This document shows positions 52,156 through 61,038 of a stretch of 64,000 nucleotides of DNA, one piece after another. Where the stretch lies: assembly GCA_963747775.1 (NCBI GenBank), contig CAVVGT010000005.1, positions 1 to 64,000 on the forward strand, written 5' to 3'. A program made the position numbers and the translations under genes. This stretch comes from JAGVSZ01 sp963747775. Its GTDB lineage: Bacteria > Pseudomonadota > Gammaproteobacteria > Burkholderiales > SG8-39. The notes under the pieces were generated by a model, which ran no database searches, was not told where the DNA came from, and was given only the letters and a program-made list of their open reading frames with translations. How positions within the stretch are numbered: the first letter of the stretch is position 1; the number at the start of each line of letters is the position of its first letter.

Positions 52156-52914
52156 ATGAGAAAGACTTTGGCAGCATCCGCGCGCGACTACGTCCTGAAG
52201 CTGGACCTTCCCTTTGCGCCGCCCGCATTCGAGGCGGTGACCGCGATGGCGTTTTCGGACCAGCGCGAGGCGGTCGCCGTCGGTGCGCAGCTCGCGGAGT
52301 TCACCCCTGCGGTGCCGGCCGGCGTGCGCGGCGCCATCGCCGACAGCATCCTGCTCGCGCAGCTCGCCGCCAACAAGGTCACCACCCAGACGGAGGACGT
52401 CTTCCGCTGGTACGACAAGTACATCGAGGTGCTCCAGAACATCGGCTGGCAGGTCCGGGACCTCGATTTCCAGGCGCAGCAGGTGAGCGACCAGGACGCC
52501 TGGGTGCACAAGGAGATCATCCCGGTGCTCGCGCTGCTGCTCGGGCCGCAGGCCGCGGCCGCCTCGATCGTGATCGCGGTGCTGAACGGTCTCCAGAATA
52601 TGGATTCGAGCTCCCCCTGGATCACGCTCTTCGACCAGTCGAGCCAGCACGCGCGCGGCGCGAAGTTCCAAGTGAGCTACGTCGATGCCGACGCGCAGGG
52701 ATCCCCGGAGATCTCGCTCCTCTGCTTCGGCATCCAGGCGGACCGGACCATCACGCAGGTGCTGTTCTTCAAGACCTCCGCGCAGAGCGCCGAGGTGAAG
52801 AAGGCCTCGGCCAAGCTGGCCGTCAGCATGGAGCGCCTGAACTCGGCGAAGGACGCCCTTGCCGGCCGCGTGCAGCCCTTCATTGCGGACTACGTGAAGA
52901 ACATCGACATCTGA
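52156..52914 (+). CDS. Uncharacterised protein with a hydrophobic central segment
   Basis: 252 residues, ATG at 52156 behind GGAGGG. It begins MRKTLAASARDYVLKLDLPF; a central segment VLALLLGPQAAAASIVIAVL is hydrophobic and could insert into a membrane. The rest is polar, with FQVSYVDADAQGSPEISLLC and a helical C-terminus. No family recognised. It diverges from the GH108 gene and precedes the TRAFs-binding gene by 14 bp, so it belongs to the plus-strand part of the island. A pore-forming or phage-related role is conceivable next to a muramidase but unsupported. Confidence 0.7.
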   Translation: MRKTLAASARDYVLKLDLPFAPPAFEAVTAMAFSDQREAVAVGAQLAEFTPAVPAGVRGAIADSILLAQLAANKVTTQTEDVFRWYDKYIEVLQNIGWQVRDLDFQAQQVSDQDAWVHKEIIPVLALLLGPQAAAASIVIAVLNGLQNMDSSSPWITLFDQSSQHARGAKFQVSYVDADAQGSPEISLLCFGIQADRTITQVLFFKTSAQSAEVKKASAKLAVSMERLNSAKDALAGRVQPFIADYVKNIDI

Positions 52915-52928
52915 GGCGCGGGCCGCGC

Positions 52929-54883
52929 ATGAAGCCGCACGCCTTCATCGCCATGCCGTTCGGCACCAAGCCCGGCCACGACGGGCAGCCGATCGATTTC
53001 GACCGGGTGTACGCGGAACTGATCAAGCCCGCGCTGGAGGCGGCGGGCTGGGAGGTGTTCCGGGCCGATGAGGAGCTCCGCGCCGGCGACATCCGCATCG
53101 ACATGTTCCAGGAGCTGCTGGTCGCCGACCTGGTGGTCGCCGATTTGACGCTGAACAACCCCAACGTCTGGTACGAGCTCGGCGTGCGCCACGCGCTGCG
53201 CGCACGGGGCGTGGTGCTCGTGCAAGGGCCGCGTCCGACCCAGCCGTTCGACATCTACACCGACCGCAAGCTGAACTACCGGCTGAAGGACGGCGCGCCC
53301 GACGCCGCGCACGTGCAGGCCGATCGCGACGTGCTGGCCGCCATGGCGCGCGCCACGCTGGAGGCGGCCACCGCGCGGCCGGTCAGCCCCGTCTATGCGC
53401 TGCTCGATCACCTGCGCGAGCCCACGTGGCGGGAGCTGCTGCTCGCCGAGCGAAACGAGTTCAGCCAGGCCTATGAAGCGTGGCGCAGTCGCATGGAGAT
53501 CGCGCGGCAGAAGAACCGGCCGGGCGACATCCTGGTGCTTGCGGATGAGACGCCCACCCGCGCGCTGTGGCTGGAGGCCAAGCGCGCCGCGGCGAACGGC
53601 CTGCTCAAACTGAGGCAGTTCGATTTTGCCCTGGAGCAGTTCGAGGCCGCGCTGGCGATCGACCCCGACGACAAGCCGAGCCGCGAGAAGAAGGCGGTGT
53701 GCCTCGGCCGCCTCGGCCGTTACGAGGAAGCGCGCGAGTGGACGCGCCAGCTGACCGATGACTATCCGCGGGACGCCGAGGCCTGGGCGTTGGCCGGCCG
53801 CGTCGAGAAGGACGACTGGATCAGCCGCTGGCGGCGCGCCGGCGACACGCCGGCGCAGATGCGGGCTGCGGCCGCGGCCGAGGAGGCGAGCCTGCGGGAG
53901 GCGATCGAGCCGTACCACAAGGCCTTCATCACCGATCCAAGCCACTACTTTTCCGGCATCAACTCCCTCACGCTGCACGTGCTGCAAAAGCACCTGGGGG
54001 GCGCACCGGACGCGACCGTCGTCGACAACCTGATCGGCGGCGTGCTCTGGGCCAGCCTGACCGCTCAGAAGCGCGACCCCAAGGACTACTGGGCGCGCGC
54101 GAGCTACGCGGAGCTCTGCCTGCTCGTGAATCCGAAGGAAGCCGTGATCCGCGAGTTCCGCGCCGCGGTGGCCGCGGCCAATCGCGACTGGTTCGCGCTC
54201 GATTCCACGCTCCAGACGTTGAAGCTGTTGCGCGACCTGGAGTTTCGCCCCGATGAAACCGGCGCGGCGCTGGAGATCGTGGAGCGCGAAATCGCTCGCG
54301 CGAACCCGCCGTTCCTGCCGCGGCAGGTGCTCCTGTTCTCCGGCCACATGGTCGACGCGCCCGGACCGCGCGATGCCGCGCTTTCCGGCCGACAAGGAGC
54401 CGGTCGCCGCGCAGAAGATCGCCGCGGCGCTCGATCAGCTCGGTGCGGGCGCGGGCGACCTCGCCCTGACGCAAGGCGCGGCCGGCGGCGACCTGCTGTT
54501 CGTCGAAGCCTGCCTGCAGCGCGGCGTGCGCTGCATGCTGCTGTTCCCCTTCGAGGAACCCAAGTTCATCGAGGAGTCCCTGCTGGCGTCCAAGGACGGC
54601 GAGCGCTGGCGCGAGCGCTACTTCGCGGTCAAGGCGCAACTGAAGGACGCGCCGCGCGATCATGCCGGCCGAGCTGGGGCCGCTGCCGAAGGGCGCCAGC
54701 GCGTACGAGCGCTGCAACCTGTGGCTGCTGTACACCGCGCTCGCATGGGGCGTGGACAAGGTGCGCTTCGTCTGCCTGTGGAACGGCGGCGGCGGCGATG
54801 GCCCCGGCGGGACCGCGCACATGTACAACGAGGTCAAGCGCCGGACCGGGCGGGTCACCTGGATCGACACCCGGAAGCTGTAG
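52929..54883 (+). pseudogene. TIR-like/TRAFs-binding (DUF4071) protein, two frameshifts
   Basis: N-terminus HAFIAMPFGTKPGHDGQPID, then ADLVVADLTLNNPNVWYELG, a TIR/deoxyribosyltransferase-like fold. TPR-type repeats follow (NGLLKLRQFDFALEQFEAAL), then the TRAFs-binding region (HYFSGINSLTLHVLQKHLGG). After LLFSGHMVDAPG (about 54360) the frame breaks. The continuation MPRFPADKEPVAAQKIAAAL to YFAVKAQLKDAPRD is one frame on. After about 54660 it moves again to ELGPLPKGASAYERCNLWLL, ending TWIDTRKL at 54883. Each break equals one extra base. Rejoined, the protein would be about 650 residues. Either decay or assembly errors. It converges on 54888. Confidence 0.72.
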
Positions 54884-54887
54884 GCAG

Positions 54888-56612
54888 CTAACGGCCGGAC
54901 GCCGCGTGCGGCGCCGGAGTCGCCGCGTCGGCAGCGCGCGCCGGGCGCGGCGCGACCGCGTCGAGCAGCGTCGCCATCAGGCCGCGGATCTCGGCGGCGG
55001 TGCTGCGCTCCACCGCGAGCAGGCGCGCGGTCGGCGCCGGCGAGCGGCGGTTGGGCGTGCCGGGCCCGACCGCCGACCAGAGCACGCGCAGCGTCGCCTC
55101 GAGGAAACCGCGATCGGTGGTGCCGTCGACCACGAATACCACGCGTGCGAGCTCGATCGCCTGGAGCAGCTCGCCGAGCTCATACACGCAGCCGCGGTTG
55201 GCGGGCGCGAAGCTGCGCAGGTCCATCAGGACGACGTCGCTCTCCTCGACGAGCCGGTGCATCGTCATCTGCCAGGTGTCGGCGTGGCAGAAGAACTCGT
55301 TCACGCGATAGCGGCCGTCGGGGTCGCGCTCCTGGTCGATCGCCGCGATCCGCCGCTCGAGGTCGGGGCGGCCGGTGACGAAGCGCCCGGCGAGCTCGCC
55401 GCTCGCGAACTCGAGGAACTCGTGCGGCTCCACGGTGCTCGTGACGAGATCCGGGCCGGCGATCATCGACACGCTCCCGAGGCGCAGCCAGTGCGCGCGC
55501 AGCACGTCGAAGAACCGTTCCGAGCGGCTGCCGAGCGCGAAAACGCGAAGCAGCAGAAGCCGGCGTGGTGCCGGCGCCGGGCGGCGCCGCAGCAATGCGA
55601 AGGCGACGATCGTCGCGAGCTTGTAGGCGAGGAACGCGGCGAGCCCCGTCGCCGCCCAGGTCGCGCCTTCGAAGGCGAAGGCGACGGACTGGCTGATGCC
55701 GAAGAACAGGAACACCGTATCGATCGTGAGCGATTGGTCGGAGAGCCGCTTGCGCTGGTAGCGCCGCCCGAGCCGGCGCAGCACGATCCAGCCGCCGAGG
55801 GCGAAGAGCGCGAAGCCGGACACGAGCGTGTACACGAAGATCTCCGTGCCGCCGAGGCCGAGGAGCGCGCCGGCCTCGACCGCCGCGCGCATCCGGTCGT
55901 CGCTTGCGCCCACCACTTTGAGCGCGAGCAAGCTGCCGCCCAGGGCCAGAACGGCGAAGGTCACGACCAGGGGTCCGACGGCGCGGATCGGACGGGCAAG
56001 AAAGAGAAAGAGCAGCGCAGTCTCCGCGCCGTTGGTGATGACCCAGAAGACCGCCGGATCGTACCAACGGAGATCCGGGCTGCGCGCGAGCGCGATGGCC
56101 GCAAGCAGCGCGAACACGCCGCCGTATGCGCCGAGCAGCTTGAGGCGCGCTGCGCGCGTCGTGCCGGCCACGATTCCGGCCGCGATGACCGCCGGCCAAA
56201 GGAAAGTCCAGAAGAACGTCGCGAGCTTCACCGGCCCGACGCCTGCGTCGACGGTGAAAACGGTCCACGGCACCGACATCACGCAGGCGTACGCCGCCCC
56301 GCCGAGACCGTAGATGGCCGCGGCGTGCCAGGGTCCGCGCATCACGTCCCGGATCCCGGGTGCTTCATCCGCGGCGGAGCGTGCGTCGGCGAACGCGATC
56401 TTCAGCGCGTTGGCCGGTCCCGCCGCCGCCGTGCGCACTTTAGCCGTCGCGTCCCCGCCGCGCGCGGCGGTGTTCATCGACCGCAGCACCGCGCGGCGGT
56501 ACAGCCGCAGCAGCAGCAGCGAGACGGGAAGCGCGAGGAGCGCGCCGCCGAGCAGCACCGACGGCAGTTCGCCCGTGATCGCGAGCGTCGTGGGGTCCGT
56601 CGTCGCGCTCAT
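54888..56612 (-). CDS. Polytopic membrane protein with TIR-like C-terminal domain
   Basis: 574 residues from ATG 56612, overlapping the TIR gene stop by 4 nt (ATGA). The N-terminal half has about ten hydrophobic helices, starting VLLGGALLALPVSLLLLRLY. The soluble C-terminal domain from about 390 reads GPDLVTSTVEPHEFLEFASG, then EESDVVLMDLRSFAPANRGC and VYELGELLQ, a TIR/nucleotide-hydrolase-like pattern with a conserved acidic residue. It ends in an Ala/Pro-rich tail. Two-gene unit with the TIR protein, probably membrane-embedded partner and effector. No family name recognised. Confidence 0.72.
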   Translation of the reverse strand: MSATTDPTTLAITGELPSVLLGGALLALPVSLLLLRLYRRAVLRSMNTAARGGDATAKVRTAAAGPANALKIAFADARSAADEAPGIRDVMRGPWHAAAIYGLGGAAYACVMSVPWTVFTVDAGVGPVKLATFFWTFLWPAVIAAGIVAGTTRAARLKLLGAYGGVFALLAAIALARSPDLRWYDPAVFWVITNGAETALLFLFLARPIRAVGPLVVTFAVLALGGSLLALKVVGASDDRMRAAVEAGALLGLGGTEIFVYTLVSGFALFALGGWIVLRRLGRRYQRKRLSDQSLTIDTVFLFFGISQSVAFAFEGATWAATGLAAFLAYKLATIVAFALLRRRPAPAPRRLLLLRVFALGSRSERFFDVLRAHWLRLGSVSMIAGPDLVTSTVEPHEFLEFASGELAGRFVTGRPDLERRIAAIDQERDPDGRYRVNEFFCHADTWQMTMHRLVEESDVVLMDLRSFAPANRGCVYELGELLQAIELARVVFVVDGTTDRGFLEATLRVLWSAVGPGTPNRRSPAPTARLLAVERSTAAEIRGLMATLLDAVAPRPARAADAATPAPHAASGR

Positions 56613-58147
56613 CGGGCGAGCGTGAAATCCACGAGCTCGAAGGTGGCGAGCTCCTGCGGCACGTTGCGCTCGTAGGTGCGCGCGTCGACCTTGACGAAGC
56701 GCTTCGCCGCGGGCGCATACCAGAGGGTGACGATCGAGTGCAGCGGGATGCGGTTGATGAACGTGCTCCCGCGCCCTTCGGCCACGACCTTGATCGCATC
56801 GAACGTGCCGGCCGGCACGGTCACCTGCTCGCGCCCCGCGATCCGCATCGCCATCTCGATGGTGGCATCGGAGGAGAGCTGGCGCTTCACCGTGGGCAGC
56901 GACGCGCCGTCGTCGAGTCGGTAGAACGCCTGCAGGTAGGGCGCGAGATCGGGCGGCGCGTATTCGAGACCAGAGTGGCCGGAAAAGCGTGGCTCGCGCG
57001 CGACCACGATTCGGCTCTGGTAGTCGGGGCGGTTCGACACGCGCAGCAATTCGCCGACGCCGGCCTCGCTCACCGTGTCGACCCGGTAGGTCATCCGGGC
57101 GACCTCGGCACGGCGGAAGCCGTCGACGTAGCGATAGGTCCAGGTGTCGCCCGGCGCGGGCATCAGCGGCGGGCGCGCCGCGACGGCGACCTTCGGCGGT
57201 GCAGGCTCGGCGGCCGGAGGCTTCTGGGCCTCCGCGGCCGGTGCCGCGGGCGCGGGGGCGGGCGGCGCGATGGCGGCCTGCGGTGCGGGCGGCGCGACCG
57301 GTTTCGGCTGCGCCTTGGGCGCCTGCCGCCGCTTCTCCTCGTCGGCCTTCCGCGCGGCCTCCGCGGCGGCGCGCGCGCGCTCGGACTCGGCCTGCGCGAT
57401 GCGCCGCTGGTCTTCCCGACGCTGGTCTTCCTCCTGCGCGCGGCGCGCGGACTCGGCCTCCGTCGCCCGAGCCTTCTCGTCGATGCTCCGTTGCTTCGCA
57501 TCGAGCTCGGCCTGGCGCTTTGCGGCCGTCTCCTCGGTGCGGCGGCGCGCCTCGTCGAATGCTCTCTGCCGCGAGTCCAGCTCGACGGCGCGGCGGTCGA
57601 CGTCGTCGAAGTAGCGCATGACCCCGAAGGTGCCGGCGGCGACGATTGCAACGCCGAGGACGGCCGGAACGAGCCGGCGCAACCACATCCGCCAGTCGGC
57701 GCCCGCCGTGCCGCGCTCGACGCGGATCGCCGCCAGCGTCTGCGGCGGCGTGACCCCGGGCGTGAGCAACGCCCTCAGGTCGGAGACGAGCTGGCGGAAG
57801 CCGGGCGAGGTCTGGTCGCCGTGGTAGCCGACGAGGTTGGCGGCGTGGATACTGCGAAAGCCCATGGGCGGCTCGACCGCGTCGATCAGCACCGGCACGA
57901 GGATGCCGCGCTCGAGCCCTTCGTTCGCCTCGTCGCGGACCCAGCGCGAGGTGATCGAGGCTTTCGACCACAGCACCAGGACGCAGTCCGACTTCTTGAT
58001 CTCGGACTCGATGACGCCGGCGAAGGTCTTGCCGGCCTGCAGCTTGTGGTCCCACCACACCGCCCACCCCAGCGCCTCGAGATCGGCCGCGATCTCGCGC
58101 GCGCGGTCGCGGTCCTCGCTGGCGTAGCTGAGGAAGATGCGAGGCAC
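56609..58147 (-). CDS. TIR-domain protein with transmembrane helix and coiled coil
   Basis: 512 residues from a GTG at 58147 (VPRIFLSYASEDRDRAREIA). TIR domain at about 3-140, with WWDHKLQAGKTFAGVIESEI containing the putative catalytic Glu and SKASITSRWVRDE after it. A transmembrane helix follows (VPAVLGVAIVAAGTFGVM). A long Ala/Glu/Arg/Gln coiled coil of about 100 residues and a Pro/Ala linker come next. A C-terminal beta-rich domain (DTWTYRYVDGFRRAEVARMT) resembles DUF3108-like folds. TIR domains may hydrolyse NAD or act as adaptors. The TTG at 58165 is also possible. First gene of the minus-strand island run. Confidence 0.82.
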   Translation of the reverse strand: MPRIFLSYASEDRDRAREIAADLEALGWAVWWDHKLQAGKTFAGVIESEIKKSDCVLVLWSKASITSRWVRDEANEGLERGILVPVLIDAVEPPMGFRSIHAANLVGYHGDQTSPGFRQLVSDLRALLTPGVTPPQTLAAIRVERGTAGADWRMWLRRLVPAVLGVAIVAAGTFGVMRYFDDVDRRAVELDSRQRAFDEARRRTEETAAKRQAELDAKQRSIDEKARATEAESARRAQEEDQRREDQRRIAQAESERARAAAEAARKADEEKRRQAPKAQPKPVAPPAPQAAIAPPAPAPAAPAAEAQKPPAAEPAPPKVAVAARPPLMPAPGDTWTYRYVDGFRRAEVARMTYRVDTVSEAGVGELLRVSNRPDYQSRIVVAREPRFSGHSGLEYAPPDLAPYLQAFYRLDDGASLPTVKRQLSSDATIEMAMRIAGREQVTVPAGTFDAIKVVAEGRGSTFINRIPLHSIVTLWYAPAAKRFVKVDARTYERNVPQELATFELVDFTLAR

Positions 58148-58161
58148 GACCGCGCCGCCGG

Positions 58162-58275
58162 TCAAAGCGACTTCAGGTAATCGAGCAGCGCATCTTTGTC
58201 GCCCTCGGGCAGGTCGACGCCGAACGCGTGGCCGCGGTTCGAGTTGGCGCCCAGCGCGTTAAGGCTGCGGGCGCG
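58162..58275 (-). pseudogene. C-terminal remnant of a c-type cytochrome/peroxidase
   Basis: Directly after the catalase-like gene the minus strand encodes RARSLNALGANSNRGHAFGV, then DLPEGDKDALLDYLKSL and a stop. This is the typical tail of multihaem cytochrome c or cytochrome c peroxidase proteins. No start or haem motif precedes it; the frame is cut at the catalase stop. It marks a deletion or rearrangement between the peroxidase cluster and the TIR gene. Too short to be a gene on its own. Confidence 0.6.
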
Positions 58276-58276
58276 T

Positions 58277-59518
58277 CTAGTCAAACGTTTCATCCCCATT
58301 CGGCTCGTAGTGCGGCACACCGTTCATGTCGTGCCGATACTTCGACAACTCGAAGTACATGCGCTTCCGGGCCCGGCTTTGGTTGCCGAGCGGGCGATGC
58401 TCGGCGACGCAGTGCCACGGGTTGTAGGAAAGCCGTCGCGCGAACGCGATCTGCGCCGGCGAATCGAATTTCTGCTGCGGAATGCGCAAGGTGGCCACCG
58501 AGACGCGGGGCGACAGCCGTTCCGGCCACAGTACGGCGTTGTTCTCGATCGGCATCCGCTGAGGATCGGTCTGCAGCTGCAGGCGCACGTCGAGCTCGAC
58601 ATCGCCTTGATCGAGCGCGGCGACCATCGCTTTGCGCAGGTAGTCATCGGGCGGCCGCAGCGGCAGGCGCGGGATCGGTGTCTTCTTGCTCGACTTCGGC
58701 CATACCGAATATTGCATCGCCTGCCCTTCTCCCAGCAGATACGGCACGCAACTGAAGTACGGCGCCTCGAACGGACTGCTCTGGGTCTTGATCCACAGTC
58801 CCTGCATGATGAAATCCAGCACGTGCGGGCGGTGGAAGTTCAGGAAGTAGAAGAGCGATGCGTTCTTCAGGCTCTCACGCTGCAACTGGGCGTTCGCGCT
58901 CGTGTCCGGCGTCACGAAAGTGGGCGTGGACACGCCGAACATGTCCTGCGTGAACTTCTCCTCGTCCATCAGCTTGTCGCCGGGGACTCCCATCAGCTTG
59001 ATGCTGATGCTCATGAAACCCACGTCGTCGATGTCCGGCGTCACGTACGGCCCGGGTCCGGAAAAGCGCACCCATGCGCGATAGGTCTTGGGTTGCGCGT
59101 AGATGCCGTGCCGGAACCGCGGCGGCAGGCCGTCGTGGACGATGAACTCCGCCCGCACGATGCCGTGGGTCTTGGTGTTTCCGCCGCGTTCGAATCCGCC
59201 CGGCTTCCAGAGCCCGCGCATCTGCGCCCGGAAGGTATCGATGATCGATTGGAGCGACGCCTCTTCGTCCGGCTGCACCCGTTCCTCGGCGATCTTCAGT
59301 CCCTCGTTCGGGCGCCGCCAGTTGATCAACGCGGTGGTCAGGCGCGCGATCGGGTCGCGCAGCACCGCATCGAAGGGCGGACGCATCCAGGGATCGATGC
59401 GCCGCTGCAGTTGCAGCAGTCGCAGTGACGTGTCGCTGATCCAGTTGAGGAGCACCGAGCCGGTTTCGGCCGGCGGCGCCGGGCGGCTCGTCATTGAGCC
59501 CAACACGTTCCTTTGCAT
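58277..59518 (-). CDS. Catalase-family (catalase-like haem) protein
   Basis: 413 residues from ATG 59518 behind AAAGGGG. The core KTHGIVRAEFIVHDGLPPRF, then RHGIYAQPKTYRAWVRFSG, corresponds to the distal-haem region of catalase-like proteins, followed by FMSISIKLMGVPGDKLMDEE. It lacks the full classical catalase length (about 480) and fits the catalase-related family often located beside DyP peroxidases. Probably binds haem and uses peroxide or lipid hydroperoxide. It follows the DyP gene by 11 bp on the same strand. Confidence 0.8.
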   Translation of the reverse strand: MQRNVLGSMTSRPAPPAETGSVLLNWISDTSLRLLQLQRRIDPWMRPPFDAVLRDPIARLTTALINWRRPNEGLKIAEERVQPDEEASLQSIIDTFRAQMRGLWKPGGFERGGNTKTHGIVRAEFIVHDGLPPRFRHGIYAQPKTYRAWVRFSGPGPYVTPDIDDVGFMSISIKLMGVPGDKLMDEEKFTQDMFGVSTPTFVTPDTSANAQLQRESLKNASLFYFLNFHRPHVLDFIMQGLWIKTQSSPFEAPYFSCVPYLLGEGQAMQYSVWPKSSKKTPIPRLPLRPPDDYLRKAMVAALDQGDVELDVRLQLQTDPQRMPIENNAVLWPERLSPRVSVATLRIPQQKFDSPAQIAFARRLSYNPWHCVAEHRPLGNQSRARKRMYFELSKYRHDMNGVPHYEPNGDETFD

Positions 59519-59529
59519 CGCGACCCCTT

Positions 59530-61038
59530 TCAGCGCGTCGTGGCGAGGTAACGCAAGGCGCGAATACCGGGCAGGAAAAAGTAGGCGCCACCCAGCACGG
59601 TGACGAACTGCGGCAGGCCGTTCAACCGACGATCCGGACCATCGGCTTGCGGAATCGAGAAGCCGTCGGTGGGCGAATCCCCCGGGTCCGGCAATCGGTG
59701 GCCCAGCAATGGATCGCTTTCGGTGAGCCCGGCAAATTTGCTCCCGATCAACCACGCGCTTTGCACGAACTCGAACTGGCGCTTGATGTTGGCCGCGAGG
59801 CAGATGAAATGGATCCCGGTATCCGCGCCGGACGAGGATTCCGTGGCAGACCGCGCCGGCACCACGCCTGCACCGAATGCCCGTCCGCGGCGAAGCAGGC
59901 GATGAAAGCGTGTGGATGCGACCAGGTCCCGCTCCAGTGCCGCCGTGTTGAATCCCAGCATGCGCCACAGACGCGACAGGATTCCGCGCCCACCGGGCGG
60001 CAAATCCGCGTTACGCGGATTGGTCCGTCGAATGTGAGCGCCCAATGGGCAGCGCAGGCCCCGCGGATCGGCCTGGTAGGTGAAGTCGTTCAATGTCGAT
60101 TGCTGCGTTGAAGCGCCGCCAGCGACCGATTCCCCGCTTGGCGCCGCAAGGGGCTCGCCATCTTTCTTTCGGCCGACCATCGCCGCGGCCAGTCGCTCGC
60201 GCAAGTCCGCATCGCCTTGCGCTTGCCGGTCCAGTTCGCGCCAGAAGCCCTGCACGTCCTGCCGCAGCTGGCGCAGCACGAGATAGCAGCCGTTGCGTCC
60301 GAGGTCGGCCTGGTCCGGCGCGTCCTCGGCCCTCGGCAGCAGAGCACCCGGGTCACGCTGTGGGGCCAGCAGCGGACGCGGCGTGTAGAGCCCGTACTCG
60401 TTGGGATAGCCGAGCAGGAACTCGCCGAGACAGGTTACGTTGCCGTACTCGAGCTGGTCCCGGTCGCGCACCGGGCGCTTGCGTTCCCAATCGACTTCCG
60501 GTTGTGAAATGCCGTCGGCAAATCCGAACGGTTCCACGCCCCGCATGTCGGACGTCGACAGGCGTCCGATGCGCACGAAGCCGGCCGCGTATTGCGCTTC
60601 GATCTCCTGCTCCCACGCCGCCAGCCGCCCGGGCCTCGCGTAGAGGAGCACGGCGACGTGCGGCACCCGCTCGCCGACGCCCCATCGCCACTTTCCGGGG
60701 TCGCTGGCGCCGACATCTCCCAAACGGCGTGCGCGTGTGCCGTCGCTCGCCATGCCGGCGACAAATTCGGCTGAGAACGCCGCACAGAGGTCAGGAGCGA
60801 CCTCCAACGCACGCAGTCCCTCGCTCGTGAGTGCGACGTGGAGCGCAGTCTGGGGCGGCGAATCGGCCTTGACTGCGCTCGTTACCGGGGCCCGCGCCAA
60901 CCAGGCGCGCGCAGCGGCCGGATCCTCGACGCGCAGCAGGAGAAAACAGGCTTCCGTCAGGTGCTTGTATCCGAACCGCACCAGGCCCTGAACGTCGTCC
61001 AGTTCCACCGATCTGCCCTCGCTCGGGGTCGCGTTCAT
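59530..61038 (-). CDS. DyP-type haem peroxidase
   Basis: 502 residues, ATG at 61038 in a 4-nt overlap with the upstream gene. The hallmark GFADGISQPEVDWE (Asp 175 of the GxxDG motif) and the region CPLGAHIRRTNPRNADL, with the proximal His and distal Arg, are present. Reduces hydrogen peroxide with dyes or lignin-like substrates. No Tat or Sec signal, and larger than compact DyPs, so it resembles the longer class. Encoded together with a catalase-like protein and a membrane protein. Confidence 0.85.
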   Translation of the reverse strand: MNATPSEGRSVELDDVQGLVRFGYKHLTEACFLLLRVEDPAAARAWLARAPVTSAVKADSPPQTALHVALTSEGLRALEVAPDLCAAFSAEFVAGMASDGTRARRLGDVGASDPGKWRWGVGERVPHVAVLLYARPGRLAAWEQEIEAQYAAGFVRIGRLSTSDMRGVEPFGFADGISQPEVDWERKRPVRDRDQLEYGNVTCLGEFLLGYPNEYGLYTPRPLLAPQRDPGALLPRAEDAPDQADLGRNGCYLVLRQLRQDVQGFWRELDRQAQGDADLRERLAAAMVGRKKDGEPLAAPSGESVAGGASTQQSTLNDFTYQADPRGLRCPLGAHIRRTNPRNADLPPGGRGILSRLWRMLGFNTAALERDLVASTRFHRLLRRGRAFGAGVVPARSATESSSGADTGIHFICLAANIKRQFEFVQSAWLIGSKFAGLTESDPLLGHRLPDPGDSPTDGFSIPQADGPDRRLNGLPQFVTVLGGAYFFLPGIRALRYLATTR

